This document shows, one piece after another, positions 43,012 through 52,070 of a DNA stretch of 64,000 bases. This stretch comes from JAWVFN01 sp963696625. Lineage in GTDB: Bacteria > Actinomycetota > Thermoleophilia > Solirubrobacterales > 70-9. The notes beneath the pieces are model-generated. The model ran no database searches and was not told the DNA's origin. It saw only the letters and a program-made list of their open reading frames with translations. Position 1 is the first letter of the stretch, and each line of letters opens with the position of its first letter. Both the position numbers and the translations under genes were made by a program. The stretch covers positions 42,238-106,237 of the forward strand of contig CAVOKZ010000013.1 of the NCBI GenBank assembly GCA_963696625.1, in the 5' to 3' direction.

Positions 43012-43371
43012 ATGCTTCAGAGCTACCTACCGGTCATTGTCTTCGCCGCTCTCGGGCTGGTGGTCGGAGGGGCATTCGTCTTGCTCAACTCGGTGCTCGG
43101 GCCGAACAAGCCCAACGCGGCCAAGGGCGACCCCTATGAGTGCGGTCTGCCGAGCGAGGTCTCGAAGACCTTCCGCTTCGGCGTCAGCTTCTACCTGATC
43201 GCGATGCTGTTCATCCTCTTCGACATCGAGGTGGTCTTCCTCTATCCGGTCGGCTCGATCGTCAAGGATGCCGGCAGCGTCTTCGTGCTCGGCGAGATCC
43301 TCACCTTCGTCGCCCTCCTCGCCGTCGCCCTGGTCTTCGTCTGGCGCCGAGGGGCCCTGGATTGGAAGTAG
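43012..43371 (+). CDS. nuoA: NADH-quinone oxidoreductase subunit A
   Basis: 119 aa, three transmembrane helices. Signature YECGLPSEVSKTFRFGVSFY and FILFDIEVVFLYP. Part of the membrane arm near the quinone site of complex I. ATG start. The next gene starts inside it at TTG 43362. Confidence 0.96.
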   Translation: MLQSYLPVIVFAALGLVVGGAFVLLNSVLGPNKPNAAKGDPYECGLPSEVSKTFRFGVSFYLIAMLFILFDIEVVFLYPVGSIVKDAGSVFVLGEILTFVALLAVALVFVWRRGALDWK

Positions 43372-44132
43372 ATCTCCGAGCCAAGCAGCTGCGGGCGCGC
43401 GACATGCTCGCCGGCGCCCTCGAAGGCGAAGACCTCGAGCGCTACATCGAGGAGCGGGTGCCGACGGGCCGCCTCGAGGACGTGCTCAACCAGGCCCGCG
43501 CCCGGGCTGTCTTCCCACTCACCTTCGGGCTCGCCTGCTGCGCGATCGAGATGATGTCGACGCGTCACCGCGCGATACGACATCGCGCGCTTCGGGGCCG
43601 AAGTGTTCCGCGCGTCACCGCGCCAGGCCGACATGATCATCGTCTCGGGCGGGTGTCGATCAAGATGGCGCCGGTCATCCGACGCGTCTACGACCAGATG
43701 CTCGAGCCGAAATGGGTGATCTCGATGGGCGACTGCTCGTCCTCCGGCGGGATGTTCGCCAACTACGCGGTTGTCCAGGGCGCCGACAGGTTCATGCCCG
43801 TCGACATCCACATCCCCGGCTGCCCGCCCCGGCCCGAGGCCCTGCTGCACGGCTTCAACAAGCTCCAGGCCAAGATCAAGGGCGAGCCCGACCTCGGCTG
43901 GCGCGAGCGCTACAACGCGGCCGGCACCGAGGAGTGGGCGCGCCACGAGCCGGGCGCCCCCTCCGAGGAGGCGCTGGCCTCGGCAAGGCGGATCGCCGCG
44001 ATGCAGCCGCTTGATGTCGCCGAGGCGAAGATGAGGTCCACCCCGCCGAACCAGAGCCCCGCCGCCCCCGGACGCGAAGCGGAGGAGGCGGCGGTTGATG
44101 GCGAAGCCGGGTCGGGTGGCGCTCATGCCTGA
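43362..44132 (+). CDS. nuoB: NADH-quinone oxidoreductase subunit B, with two compensating frameshifts
   Basis: Carries the N2 [4Fe-4S] cluster next to quinone. Ligands appear as LACCAIEMM, GDCSSSGGMF and PGCPPRPEALL. Between about 43573 and 43650 the conserved sequence (YDIARFGAEVF, SPRQADMIIVSG) is in another frame: one extra base near ACGCGT, then one missing base before GTGTCGATCAAG restores the frame. TTG start at 43362; an ATG at 43404 is an alternative. The C-terminus carries an in-frame hairpin-encoded insert (SPAAPGREAEEAAV). The frameshifts are probably assembly errors. Confidence 0.94.
   Translation: MEVDLRAKQLRARDMLAGALEGEDLERYIEERVPTGRLEDVLNQARARAVFPLTFGLACCAIEMMSTRHRAIRHRALRGRSVPRVTAPGRHDHRLGRVSIKMAPVIRRVYDQMLEPKWVISMGDCSSSGGMFANYAVVQGADRFMPVDIHIPGCPPRPEALLHGFNKLQAKIKGEPDLGWRERYNAAGTEEWARHEPGAPSEEALASARRIAAMQPLDVAEAKMRSTPPNQSPAAPGREAEEAAVDGEAGSGGAHA
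44055..44100. repeat. GC-rich hairpin insert, copy in nuoB
   Basis: The 46-bp segment GCCCCGCCGCCCCCGGACGC and onward, ending GGAGGAGGCGGCGGTTGATG, has CCGCCGCC and GGCGGCGG arms. Nearly the same sequence is in nuoC (44412-44458) in the same reading frame, and in reverse orientation in nuoM (56371-56410). Confidence 0.75.
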
Positions 44133-44700
44133 CGCCCCCGGCCTGGAGCTGATTGCCCAGGAGATCAACAAGGGAAACCCGGGCACCGTGCTCGAGACCG
44201 CCTTCGAGCACGACAAGGCGACGCTGATCGTCGAGGCGTTCCACGTGCTCTGGGCGCTGCGCTGGCTGCGCGACGAGCCCGATCAGCAGTACCGCTTCCT
44301 CTCGAGCCTCCACGCCGCCGACTACCTGCCCAAGGAGCCTCGCTTCGCCGTCCACTATGAGCTGCTCAACATGGACCGGGTCGAGCGGATCAACGTGAAG
44401 GCGCTCCTTCCTGCCCCCGCCGCCCCCGGACGCAAAGCGGAGGAGGAGGCGGTTCATGAGGCCGGGAAAATGCGACTGCCAACGATTGACTCATGCGTGG
44501 AGCTCTTCCCGGCCGCCAATTACCAAGAACGGGAGGCCTACGACTTCTTCGGGATCAAGTTCACCGGGCACCCCGAGATGACGCGGATCCTGATGCCGAA
44601 CGACTACGTCGGCTGGCCCCAGCGCCGCGACTTCCCGGTCGGCGGCGAGCCGGTGATCTTCACCAAGGACGAGCCCGAGAACCCGGGGTGGTACGAGTGA
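44125..44700 (+). CDS. nuoC: NADH-quinone oxidoreductase subunit C
   Basis: 191 aa. Peripheral arm subunit. The C-terminal signature is QEREAYDFFGIKFTGHPEMT and NDYVGWPQRRDFPVGGEPV. About 20 residues (PAPAAPGRKAEEEAVHEAGK) interrupt the usual run between RINVKA and RLPTIDSC; they are encoded by a hairpin repeat. ATG at 44125 overlapping the end of nuoB. The TTG at 44095 would add ten residues. Confidence 0.94.
   Translation: MPDAPGLELIAQEINKGNPGTVLETAFEHDKATLIVEAFHVLWALRWLRDEPDQQYRFLSSLHAADYLPKEPRFAVHYELLNMDRVERINVKALLPAPAAPGRKAEEEAVHEAGKMRLPTIDSCVELFPAANYQEREAYDFFGIKFTGHPEMTRILMPNDYVGWPQRRDFPVGGEPVIFTKDEPENPGWYE
44412..44458. repeat. GC-rich hairpin insert, copy in nuoC
   Basis: Differs from the nuoB copy (44055-44100) at only a few positions and is read in the same phase (PAAPGRKAEEEAV against PAAPGREAEEAAV). 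It lies in the interior of the conserved NuoC domain. Confidence 0.75.
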
Positions 44701-45950
44701 CCGACATCTCGGCCAGGGTCAAGGAGCAGACGGGGCCCCACGACCCCGGCGTCGCCGAGGAACCGGGCTTCCCTCCGGACATCGAGGACCAGGTTCTCGA
44801 GGTCAACGTCGGCCCCCACCATCCCGCGACCCACGGCGTGCTGCGGCTCGAGGTCGAGCTCGAGGGCGAAACGGTGCGCAAGGCCCACCCGGTCGTGGGC
44901 TACCTCCACACCGGGATCGAGAAGTCCTGCGAGCAGCACCCGTACTGGAAGGTGATCCCGTTCGTCGAGCGCATGGACTACCTCTCCTACTTCTTTCAGA
45001 TGCAGGCGTTCTGCGGTGCCGTCGAGCAGATGGTCGAGGTCGAGCTTCCGCCGCGGGCCAAGTACCTGCGCACGATCCACCTCGAGCTCAACCGCATCCA
45101 CTCCCACCTCGTCTGGCTTGGCACATCCGCCCTCGATCTCGGCGCGATCTCGATGTTCTGGTACTGCTTTCGCCAGCGCGACACGATCCTCGACATCTTC
45201 GAGATGTCCACGGGGCAGCGGATGCACACGCGCTACTTCCAGATCGGCGGCGTGATCGAGGACATCCCCTCCGGCTTCGAGCAGAAGCTGCGCACCTTCC
45301 TCGACCAGATGCCGGAGCGGATCGACCAGTTCGAGGCGCTGCTCGACAAGAACGAGATCTTCCTGCGCCGCACCAAGGGCGTCGGCGTGGTCTCCCGCGA
45401 GCGGCTGCTGGAGCTCGGCGTGACCGGGCCGCTGCTGCGCGCCGCCGGCGAGCCCTGGGATCTGCGCAAGACGACCGATTACCTCGCCTACCCGGACGTC
45501 GAGTTCGCGATCCCGGTCGGGACCGTCGGCGACGGCTACGACCGCTATCGCGTGCGGATGCAGGAGATGCGCGAGTCGGTGCGGATCGTCGAGCAGTGCC
45601 TCGACGGGCTGCCCGAAGGGCCCTTCCGGCTCGACGACCGCAAGTTCTGCCTGCCGCCGCGCGACGAGCTCGGCACCTCGATGGAGGCGCTGATCCACCA
45701 CTTCAAGCTCGTCACCGAGGGCTTCCGCGTGCCGCCCGGCGAGCTCTACTACGCGGTCGAGAGCCCCCGCGGCGAGCTCGGCTGTTTCGTCGTCGCCGAC
45801 GGATCCTCGAAGCCCGCCCGCGTCCACTTCCGCGACCCGTCGTTCGTCAACCTCCAGGCGCTGCCGGACATGTGCGTCGGCGGCTACATCGCCGACATGA
45901 TCCAGAACCTGGCGATGCTCGATCCGATCATCGGAGGCGTGGATCGATGA
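44697..45950 (+). CDS. nuoD: NADH-quinone oxidoreductase subunit D
   Basis: 417-aa 49-kDa-type subunit that forms the quinone pocket with NuoB. Signatures are NVGPHHPATHGVLRLEVELE, GYLHTGIEK and the C-terminal SPRGELGCFVVADGSSKPAR, with the final NLAMLDPIIGGVDR. GTG start overlapping the nuoC stop (GTGA). Confidence 0.97.
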   Translation: MTDISARVKEQTGPHDPGVAEEPGFPPDIEDQVLEVNVGPHHPATHGVLRLEVELEGETVRKAHPVVGYLHTGIEKSCEQHPYWKVIPFVERMDYLSYFFQMQAFCGAVEQMVEVELPPRAKYLRTIHLELNRIHSHLVWLGTSALDLGAISMFWYCFRQRDTILDIFEMSTGQRMHTRYFQIGGVIEDIPSGFEQKLRTFLDQMPERIDQFEALLDKNEIFLRRTKGVGVVSRERLLELGVTGPLLRAAGEPWDLRKTTDYLAYPDVEFAIPVGTVGDGYDRYRVRMQEMRESVRIVEQCLDGLPEGPFRLDDRKFCLPPRDELGTSMEALIHHFKLVTEGFRVPPGELYYAVESPRGELGCFVVADGSSKPARVHFRDPSFVNLQALPDMCVGGYIADMIQNLAMLDPIIGGVDR

Positions 45951-46642
45951 CCGACGCCCCGTGGCTGGCCCACTCTCCTTCTGACAAAGCCCTGACGGAA
46001 GGCCGAACCCTCGACAAGGAGCCGCTCGGCGTCGAGGACCCCGCGGAAGTCGAGGTGCCCGCGGCGCTGCGTCGCGAGATCCAGGCCGCGATGAAGAAGT
46101 ACCCCGAGAAGCGCTCGGCCTCGATCCCGGCGCTGTGGGCGGTGCAGCGCAAGTACGGCTGGTGCTCGCCCGACGGCATCCGTCAGGCCGCCGCGGTCAT
46201 GGGCCTCACCCCGGCCTATCTCGAATCGGTCGCGAGCTTCTACGACCTCTTTCACCTCGAGCCGGTCGGCAAGCACGAGGTGCTGGTCTGCACCAACATC
46301 AGCTGCTGGCTGCGCGGCGGCGACGACGTGCTCGCCGCCTTCCAGGAAGCGGCCGGCGACGACGTCGAGGTCCGCGGCTTCGAGTGCCTCGGCGCCTGCG
46401 ACATTGCGCCGATGGCCTCGATCGACGAGCGCTACTACGGGCCGCTGGAAGCCGGCGACGCCGCCGACGCCCTCGAGCAGCTCGGCAAGCGCGGCGCCGA
46501 GGTGCTCCCCGACAAGGCGCTCTCCAAGCGCTCGGCCGCGGGCGGCGATGACACCCCGCCCGACGAGCGCCTCAGCCGCCATCCCCTGAACAAGGAGAAG
46601 CGCAAGAAGGCGACGACCAAGAAGAAGGCGGGGAAGAAATGA
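45947..46642 (+). CDS. nuoE: NADH-quinone oxidoreductase subunit E
   Basis: 231 aa, 24-kDa-type subunit with the N1a [2Fe-2S] cluster. Ligands are the Cys in VCTNISCWLRGG and in FECLGACDIAP. An unusual Lys-rich C-terminal tail (KEKRKKATTKKKAGKK) follows. ATG overlapping the nuoD stop. Confidence 0.95.
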   Translation: MTDAPWLAHSPSDKALTEGRTLDKEPLGVEDPAEVEVPAALRREIQAAMKKYPEKRSASIPALWAVQRKYGWCSPDGIRQAAAVMGLTPAYLESVASFYDLFHLEPVGKHEVLVCTNISCWLRGGDDVLAAFQEAAGDDVEVRGFECLGACDIAPMASIDERYYGPLEAGDAADALEQLGKRGAEVLPDKALSKRSAAGGDDTPPDERLSRHPLNKEKRKKATTKKKAGKK

Positions 46643-47925
46643 AGGGCGAGACCAGGCTGCTGTTCCGCAACATCGACAAGCCCAACCTCAACAAGATCGG
46701 CGTCTACAAGCGCTTCGGCGGCTACCGGGCGATCGAGAAGGCCTACAAGGAGATGACTCCCGACGAGGTCCTGCACGAGCTCGAGGAGTCCGGGCTCCGC
46801 GGCCGCGGCGGCGCCGGCTTCTCGATGGGCAAGAAGGCCTCGTTCCTCCCCCGCGGTGACATGGACAAGTACCTCTGCTGCAACGCCGACGAGTCCGAGC
46901 CCGGCGCCTTCAAGGACCGCGAGCTGATGCAGAAGAACCCGCACCAGCTGATCGAGGGGATCATCATCGCCGCGCTCGCCGCCGACGCCAACCGCGCCTT
47001 CATCTTCATCCGCGGCGAGTACGACCTCCAGGGCGACATCCTCGACGCGGCCGTCGAGGAGGCCTACGCCGCCGGCTACCTCGGCGACGACGTGCTCGGC
47101 ACCGGGCGCCAGGTCGAGCTCGTCGTCCACCGCGGCGCCGGCGCCTACATCTGCGGCGAGGAGACGGCGCTGCTCGACTCGCTCGAGGGCAAGCGCGGCA
47201 ACCCGCGGCTGAAGCCGCCGTTCCCGGCGGTCCAGGGGCTCTACGGCGGGCCGACGCTTATCAACAACGTCGAGACCCTCTCCAACGTCCCCCACATCAC
47301 CCTCGGCGGCGCCGAGTGGTTCAAGAGCTTCGGCACCGAGCAGTCGCCCGGGACCAAGGTCGTCTCGGTCTCCGGCGACGTCAAGCGGCCCGGCAACTAC
47401 GAGGTAGAGCTCGGGGTGCCGACCCGGCGGCTGGTCAACGTGCTCGCCGGGGGCCCGGTCGGCAAGCACAAGATCAAGGGCATCTTCCCCGGCGGCTCTT
47501 CGTCTCCGGTGCTGACCGCCGAGGAGGCGCTCGACCTCCCCTACTCGTTCGAGGCGATGGCCGACGCCGGCTCGATGCTCGGCTCGGGCTCGATCATCGT
47601 CTTCGACGAGACCACCTCGGTGGTCGAGCTGGCGTTGCGCACCGCGCGCTTCTACCACCACGAATCGTGCGGCAAGTGCACTCCCTGCCGCGAGGGCACC
47701 AACTGGACGGTGAAGATGCTCGAGCGAGTGCTGCGCGGCGAGGCGACGCCGATCGACCTCGAGACGATCGCCTCGGTGCAGACCAACATCATCGGCAACT
47801 GCCTCTGCGTGCTCGGCGACTCGATGGCGGCTCCAGTCGGGTCGATGGTCAAGAAGTTCCGCTCGGAGTTTGAAGAGGCGCTCGAGAATCCGCCTCAGGT
47901 CAACCTGCCGCTGGTGGCAGCGTGA
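46639..47925 (+). CDS. nuoF: NADH-quinone oxidoreductase subunit F
   Basis: 428 aa, 51-kDa-type subunit with NADH and FMN sites. GLRGRGGAGFSMGKK is the NADH/FMN loop, CNADESEPGAFKDRELM follows, and the N3 cluster is in ESCGKCTPCREGTNW with a later Cys in GNCLCVLGD. ATG overlapping the nuoE stop. Confidence 0.97.
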   Translation: MKGETRLLFRNIDKPNLNKIGVYKRFGGYRAIEKAYKEMTPDEVLHELEESGLRGRGGAGFSMGKKASFLPRGDMDKYLCCNADESEPGAFKDRELMQKNPHQLIEGIIIAALAADANRAFIFIRGEYDLQGDILDAAVEEAYAAGYLGDDVLGTGRQVELVVHRGAGAYICGEETALLDSLEGKRGNPRLKPPFPAVQGLYGGPTLINNVETLSNVPHITLGGAEWFKSFGTEQSPGTKVVSVSGDVKRPGNYEVELGVPTRRLVNVLAGGPVGKHKIKGIFPGGSSSPVLTAEEALDLPYSFEAMADAGSMLGSGSIIVFDETTSVVELALRTARFYHHESCGKCTPCREGTNWTVKMLERVLRGEATPIDLETIASVQTNIIGNCLCVLGDSMAAPVGSMVKKFRSEFEEALENPPQVNLPLVAA

Positions 47926-50414
47926 GCCCTCAGAAGATCACAAACGCAGTGACCCTGGTCGTCGACGGCCGCGAGGTCGTGGCCCCCGAGGGCACGATGC
48001 TGGTCGACGCCGCCAAGCACGGCGACGTCGAGATCCCGGCCTTCTGTTACGAGCCGAAGCTCGGCGAGCCGGTCGGCGCCTGCCGCATGTGCCTGGTCGA
48101 GATCGAGGGGATCCCGAAGCTGCAGACCGCGTGCTCGACCCCGGTCCGCGACGGCATGGTCGTCTACACCCAGACCGAGCAGGTCAAGGAGGCCCAGAAC
48201 GCGGTGGTCGAGTTCCTGCTCGTCAACCACCCGCTCGACTGCCCGGTCTGCGACAAGGGCGGCGAGTGCCCGCTGCAGGACATCGCGATGGGCTGGGGCC
48301 CGGGCAAGAGCCGCATGCACGACCCCAAGCGCCACTTCCAGAAGCCGCTCGAGCTCTCGCCGCTGGTGGCGATCGACCGCGAGCGCTGCATCCTCTGCTA
48401 CCGCTGCGTGCGCTTCAGCCAGGAGGTCGCCGAGGACGAGCAGCTCCAGCTTCTCGAGCGCGGCGACCGCAGCTACGTCGGCACCTTCGACGACCGCCCC
48501 TACGTCGCCCCCTTCCACGGCAACATCATCGAGCTCTGCCCGGTGGGGGCGCTGACCTCCTACACCTACCGCTTCCGGGCCCGGCCCTGGGACATCGAGG
48601 ACGCGGGCTCGGTCTGCACGCTGTGCCCGAGCCAGTGCAACGTCAAGCTCACCGTCCGCGACGAGAACGTGATGCGGATCAACTCGCGCGACAACACCGA
48701 CGTCGACGACGGCTGGCTCTGCGACAAGGGCCGCTTCGGCTACCAGATGCTCGCCGCCGAGGACCGGATCACGCAGCCGATGGTCCGCGCCGGGGACGGC
48801 TCGCTCTCGCCGGTCTCCTGGGACGAGGCGCTCGCCAAGATCGCCGACGGGCTGAAGGCCGCCGGAGCGAAGTCGGCGGCGCTGGTCGGCGGAGGCACCT
48901 CGAACGAAGAGGGCTGGCTGACCCAGCGGATCCTCCGCGACTCGCTCGGCTCGTCGAGCGTCGCCGGCTCCTCGAACCCGGTCGACCCGGATCTCGCCGC
49001 GGAGCTCGCCCGCCCCGAGCTGACCGCCCGCACCGCCGACCTCGACTTCGCCGGCGCGATCCTCGTCGCCGGCAGCGACCCGCTGAATGAGTCGCCGATC
49101 ATCGACCTGCGGATCCGCAAGGCCGTGCGCCGCAACGGCGCCAAGCTGCTGGTCGCGACCGAGCGCCCCTCGGCGCTCGACGGCGGCGCCCACGAGGCCG
49201 CGCGCTACGCCCCCGGCGAGGCCGGCGCCTTCTTCGGCGCCCTCGCCGGCGCGCTCGGCGCCGACGGCTTCGAGGCCAAGGGCCCCCACGAGAAGGCGGC
49301 CGAGGCCCTCGCCGAGGAGCTCAAGGGCGTCGACGACCCGGTGATCGTCTGGGGCGAGCGCCTCTGGCGCAGCCCAGGCGCGGTCGAGGCCCTGATCGCG
49401 ATCGCCGGCGTGCTCGGAATCGCCGACCACCTCGGGCCCGGCCTGTTCGAGATCCCCGAGCAGGCCAACGGCCGCGGCCTGCGCGAGGTCGGCTGCGCCG
49501 GCGACGCCAACGCGATTCGCGACGGGCTCGCCAACGACGAGCTCAAGGCCTTGATCCTCTTCGACAGCAACCCCGTGCGGGACTTCCCACAGTCGGGCGA
49601 CTGGCAGAAGGCGCTCCAGGGCAGCTTCGTCGTCGCCGTCTCGATGTTCGACGACGCCAGCACCAAGTTCGCCAACATCGTCCTGCCGCTCGAGAGCCAC
49701 GCCGAGAAGGAGGGCGTCGTCACCCATCCGGACGGCCGCCTGCAGCGGGTGCGCCGCGGCATCGAGGTCCCGGGCGGGTTGCGGCCCGGCTGGCGCTGGC
49801 TCGGCGAGCTCTCCGGGCTGCTCGGCGACGACCTTGGCCTCGACAGCCAGCCGGCTGTCTTCAACGCCGTCGCGGAGGACGTCGCGATCTACGAGGGTCT
49901 GACGCTCGAGGAGATTGGCGGCCTCGGAGTCCGTTGGCAGGAACGTCCAGCCGCGGGCGTGGCCGTGGCGGGGGGTGGGGTCCCCCGTCCGGCGATCGGT
50001 ACCCACTCGGTACCCGCCAGCTCGTCCAACTCTGAGGCCGCCACGCCGGGGCGGGTACCGATGGGTACCGACGACGGCCGGGGGACCCCACCCCCCGCCC
50101 CCGGCGGCGATGGTCTGCTCCTCGGCACCTACCGTGATATCTGGGCGGATGAAGTGACCGAGCGGAATCCGGCCTTGAAGTTCCTGACCGTCGCCCAGCG
50201 GCTCGAGATCTCGAAGAAGGACGCTGAGGAGCTTTCGCTCGAAAGCGGCCAGGAGGTCACGGTCAGCGTCAACGGCGACAGCGTCGAGGCGCGCGTCGCG
50301 ATCCGCGAGCGGATGCCCCAGGGCGCCGCGTTCTTGATCGAAGGGACCGGCGAGGGCAACGCGAACGTTCTGGCGAATGGACAGCCGCGCCGGGTCGAGG
50401 TCAAGGCCAAGTGA
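47922..50414 (+). CDS. nuoG: NADH-quinone oxidoreductase subunit G
   Basis: 830 aa. The N-terminal 2Fe-2S domain has CRMCLVEIEGIPK, the His/Cys cluster region CPVCDKGGECPLQD, and the 4Fe-4S motif CILCYRCVRFSQ; then CTLCPSQCNVKL begins the molybdopterin-oxidoreductase-like domain. About 45 residues of low complexity (around residues 683-727) are encoded by a large palindrome at 49970-50098 that precedes the C-terminal molybdopterin-binding-like domain. GTG start (GTGA overlap with nuoF). Confidence 0.96.
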   Translation: MSPQKITNAVTLVVDGREVVAPEGTMLVDAAKHGDVEIPAFCYEPKLGEPVGACRMCLVEIEGIPKLQTACSTPVRDGMVVYTQTEQVKEAQNAVVEFLLVNHPLDCPVCDKGGECPLQDIAMGWGPGKSRMHDPKRHFQKPLELSPLVAIDRERCILCYRCVRFSQEVAEDEQLQLLERGDRSYVGTFDDRPYVAPFHGNIIELCPVGALTSYTYRFRARPWDIEDAGSVCTLCPSQCNVKLTVRDENVMRINSRDNTDVDDGWLCDKGRFGYQMLAAEDRITQPMVRAGDGSLSPVSWDEALAKIADGLKAAGAKSAALVGGGTSNEEGWLTQRILRDSLGSSSVAGSSNPVDPDLAAELARPELTARTADLDFAGAILVAGSDPLNESPIIDLRIRKAVRRNGAKLLVATERPSALDGGAHEAARYAPGEAGAFFGALAGALGADGFEAKGPHEKAAEALAEELKGVDDPVIVWGERLWRSPGAVEALIAIAGVLGIADHLGPGLFEIPEQANGRGLREVGCAGDANAIRDGLANDELKALILFDSNPVRDFPQSGDWQKALQGSFVVAVSMFDDASTKFANIVLPLESHAEKEGVVTHPDGRLQRVRRGIEVPGGLRPGWRWLGELSGLLGDDLGLDSQPAVFNAVAEDVAIYEGLTLEEIGGLGVRWQERPAAGVAVAGGGVPRPAIGTHSVPASSSNSEAATPGRVPMGTDDGRGTPPPAPGGDGLLLGTYRDIWADEVTERNPALKFLTVAQRLEISKKDAEELSLESGQEVTVSVNGDSVEARVAIRERMPQGAAFLIEGTGEGNANVLANGQPRRVEVKAK
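49970..50098. repeat. 129-bp palindromic insert inside nuoG
   Basis: Imperfect inverted repeat with arms of about 48 bases (49969-50018 and 50050-50097) around a loop of about 32. The left arm contains GGGGGGTGGGGTCCCCCG and CGGTACCCACTCGGTACCCG; the right arm holds their complements, GGGTACCGATGGGTACCG and CGGGGGACCCCACCCCCC. It is in frame, with no stop, in a linker between domains. Confidence 0.8.
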
Positions 50415-51409
50415 TCCCGCTCGCCGACGTCAACTTCGCCGAGGCGACCTGGATCATGGTCGTCAAGTCGATCGTGATCTTCCTCGTCGTGTTCATGATC
50501 GTGCCGGTGCTGACGGTGGTCGAGCGCAAGCTGATCGGGCGCTTCCAGCACCGCTACGGGCCGAACCGGACCGGCCCCGTCGGCCTCCTGCAGCCGCTCG
50601 CCGACATCGCCAAGCTCGCCGGCAAGGAGATGTTCCAGCCGACGGCTGCCGTCCCCTTCCTCTACGCGATCGCGCCGGCGATCGTGATCATCAGCGCGAT
50701 CATGACCATCGCGATCATCCCGTTCGGCGACGTCGAGGACGGGGTCGGCTTCTACGGGATCGACGTCTCGATCGGCGTTCTCTACTTCTTCGCCTTCGGC
50801 TCGCTGTCGTTCTACGGGCTGCTGCTGGCGGGCTGGGCCTCCGCCTCGAAGTACAGCTTCCTCGGCGCGATGCGCGCCGCGGCGCAGCTGATCTCCTACG
50901 AGGTCTCGATGGGGCTGGCGCTGCTCGGCGCCGTGATCATGGCCGGCTCGCTCTCGCTCACGCAAATCGTCCACGCGCAGGGGGAGCTCTGGTACATCGC
51001 GCCGCAGTTCGTCGGCTTCATCGTCTTCATGCTCGCCGCGATCGCCGAGACCAACCGCGCGCCCTTCGACCTTCCCGAGGCCGACGCCGAGCTGGTCCAG
51101 GGCTACCAGACCGAGTACGGGGGAATGCGGTTCGGCTCCTACCTGCTCGCCGAGTACCTCGAGCTGTTCGGCGTCAGCGCGATCGCCGTCACCTTCTTCT
51201 TCGGCGGCTGGATGGGCCCGGGCCCCCCTGGCCTCGACCCCGTGTGGATGATCCTCAAGACCCTGATCCTGATCTTCGTGCTGATCTGGGTCCGGGCGAC
51301 GCTGCCCCGGCCCCGCTACGACCAGCTGATGTCGCTCGGCTGGAAGGCGATGCTGCCGCTGGCGACGCTGAATGTGTTGGTGACTGCTGTGTTGGTGACG
51401 GTTCTATGA
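50411..51409 (+). CDS. nuoH: NADH-quinone oxidoreductase subunit H
   Basis: 332 aa, eight or nine transmembrane helices. Couples quinone reduction to proton pumping. Signatures are ERKLIGRFQHRYGPNRTGP and AETNRAPFDLPEADAELVQG, with RYDQLMSLGWKAMLP at the end. GTG start overlapping nuoG. Confidence 0.97.
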   Translation: MIPLADVNFAEATWIMVVKSIVIFLVVFMIVPVLTVVERKLIGRFQHRYGPNRTGPVGLLQPLADIAKLAGKEMFQPTAAVPFLYAIAPAIVIISAIMTIAIIPFGDVEDGVGFYGIDVSIGVLYFFAFGSLSFYGLLLAGWASASKYSFLGAMRAAAQLISYEVSMGLALLGAVIMAGSLSLTQIVHAQGELWYIAPQFVGFIVFMLAAIAETNRAPFDLPEADAELVQGYQTEYGGMRFGSYLLAEYLELFGVSAIAVTFFFGGWMGPGPPGLDPVWMILKTLILIFVLIWVRATLPRPRYDQLMSLGWKAMLPLATLNVLVTAVLVTVL

Positions 51410-51420
51410 GAACTGACGTC

Positions 51421-51482
51421 GCTGGTCGCTGGTCGCTAGTCGCTGGAAGAACCAGCGGCCAGCGGCCAGCGGCCAGCGGCCG
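51421..51482. repeat. heptamer tandem repeats in the nuoH-nuoI gap
   Basis: The left part is GCTGGTC repeated with variation (GCTGGTCGCTGGTCGCTAGT, then CGCTGG). The right part is CCAGCGG repeated four times. The two parts are largely complementary and could form a long hairpin directly before the nuoI GTG. This is the only sizeable gap in the operon. Confidence 0.8.
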
Positions 51483-52070
51483 GTGTTCATGATGCAAGCC
51501 CGCCTGAACACAGAAAAGATCGAGGAATTCGCGAGACGTCCGTATCTCGATGAATCCGACGTAATCGCAGTTCAGCGCGGCCCCGAGCCCGGCGGCGCCG
51601 GCGGCGCCAAGCGAGCCTTCGCCGAGACCCTGCGCGGCCTGCGCACGACCATGGGCCGCCTGATCGAGGGCCCGGTGACGATCCAGTACCCGGAGGAGAA
51701 GACCCCGGTCTACCCGCGCTTCCGCGGCCGCCACAAGCTCCACCGCTTCGAGGACACCGGCCTCGAGAAGTGCGTCGGCTGCTCGCTCTGCGCCGCCGCC
51801 TGCCCCGCCGACTGCATCCGCGTCGTCGCCGCCGAGAACGACCCCGAGAACCGGGTCTCGGCGGGCGAGCGCTATGCCGACACGTATGAGATCAACCTCA
51901 GCCGCTGCATCTTCTGCGGCTACTGCGAGGTCGCCTGCCCCTTCGACGCGATCACGATGGGCCACGAGTACGAGATGTCGGACTACAACCGCTCGGACCT
52001 GATCTTCACCAAGGAGATGCTGCTCGCCGAGCCGGTCGAGCGGACTCCGCTGCGCAACGAAGGCGAATAG
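51483..52070 (+). CDS. nuoI: NADH-quinone oxidoreductase subunit I
   Basis: 195 aa. Two 4Fe-4S clusters (N6a/b): CVGCSLCAAACPADCI and CIFCGYCEVACP. Shuttles electrons toward N2. The N-terminal 45 residues are an extension. GTG at 51483; ATGs at 51489 and 51492 are alternatives. A repeat-rich gap precedes it. Confidence 0.96.
   Translation: MFMMQARLNTEKIEEFARRPYLDESDVIAVQRGPEPGGAGGAKRAFAETLRGLRTTMGRLIEGPVTIQYPEEKTPVYPRFRGRHKLHRFEDTGLEKCVGCSLCAAACPADCIRVVAAENDPENRVSAGERYADTYEINLSRCIFCGYCEVACPFDAITMGHEYEMSDYNRSDLIFTKEMLLAEPVERTPLRNEGE

Noticed and set aside
43560..43655. nuoB as a pseudogene
   Set aside because: The two shifts compensate and all cluster ligands are present; the rest of the operon is intact, so error is likelier than loss.
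47895..50006. A 703-codon frame antisense to nuoG
   Set aside because: Low-complexity residues rich in E, R, G, L and A, without domain motifs; nuoG is certain.
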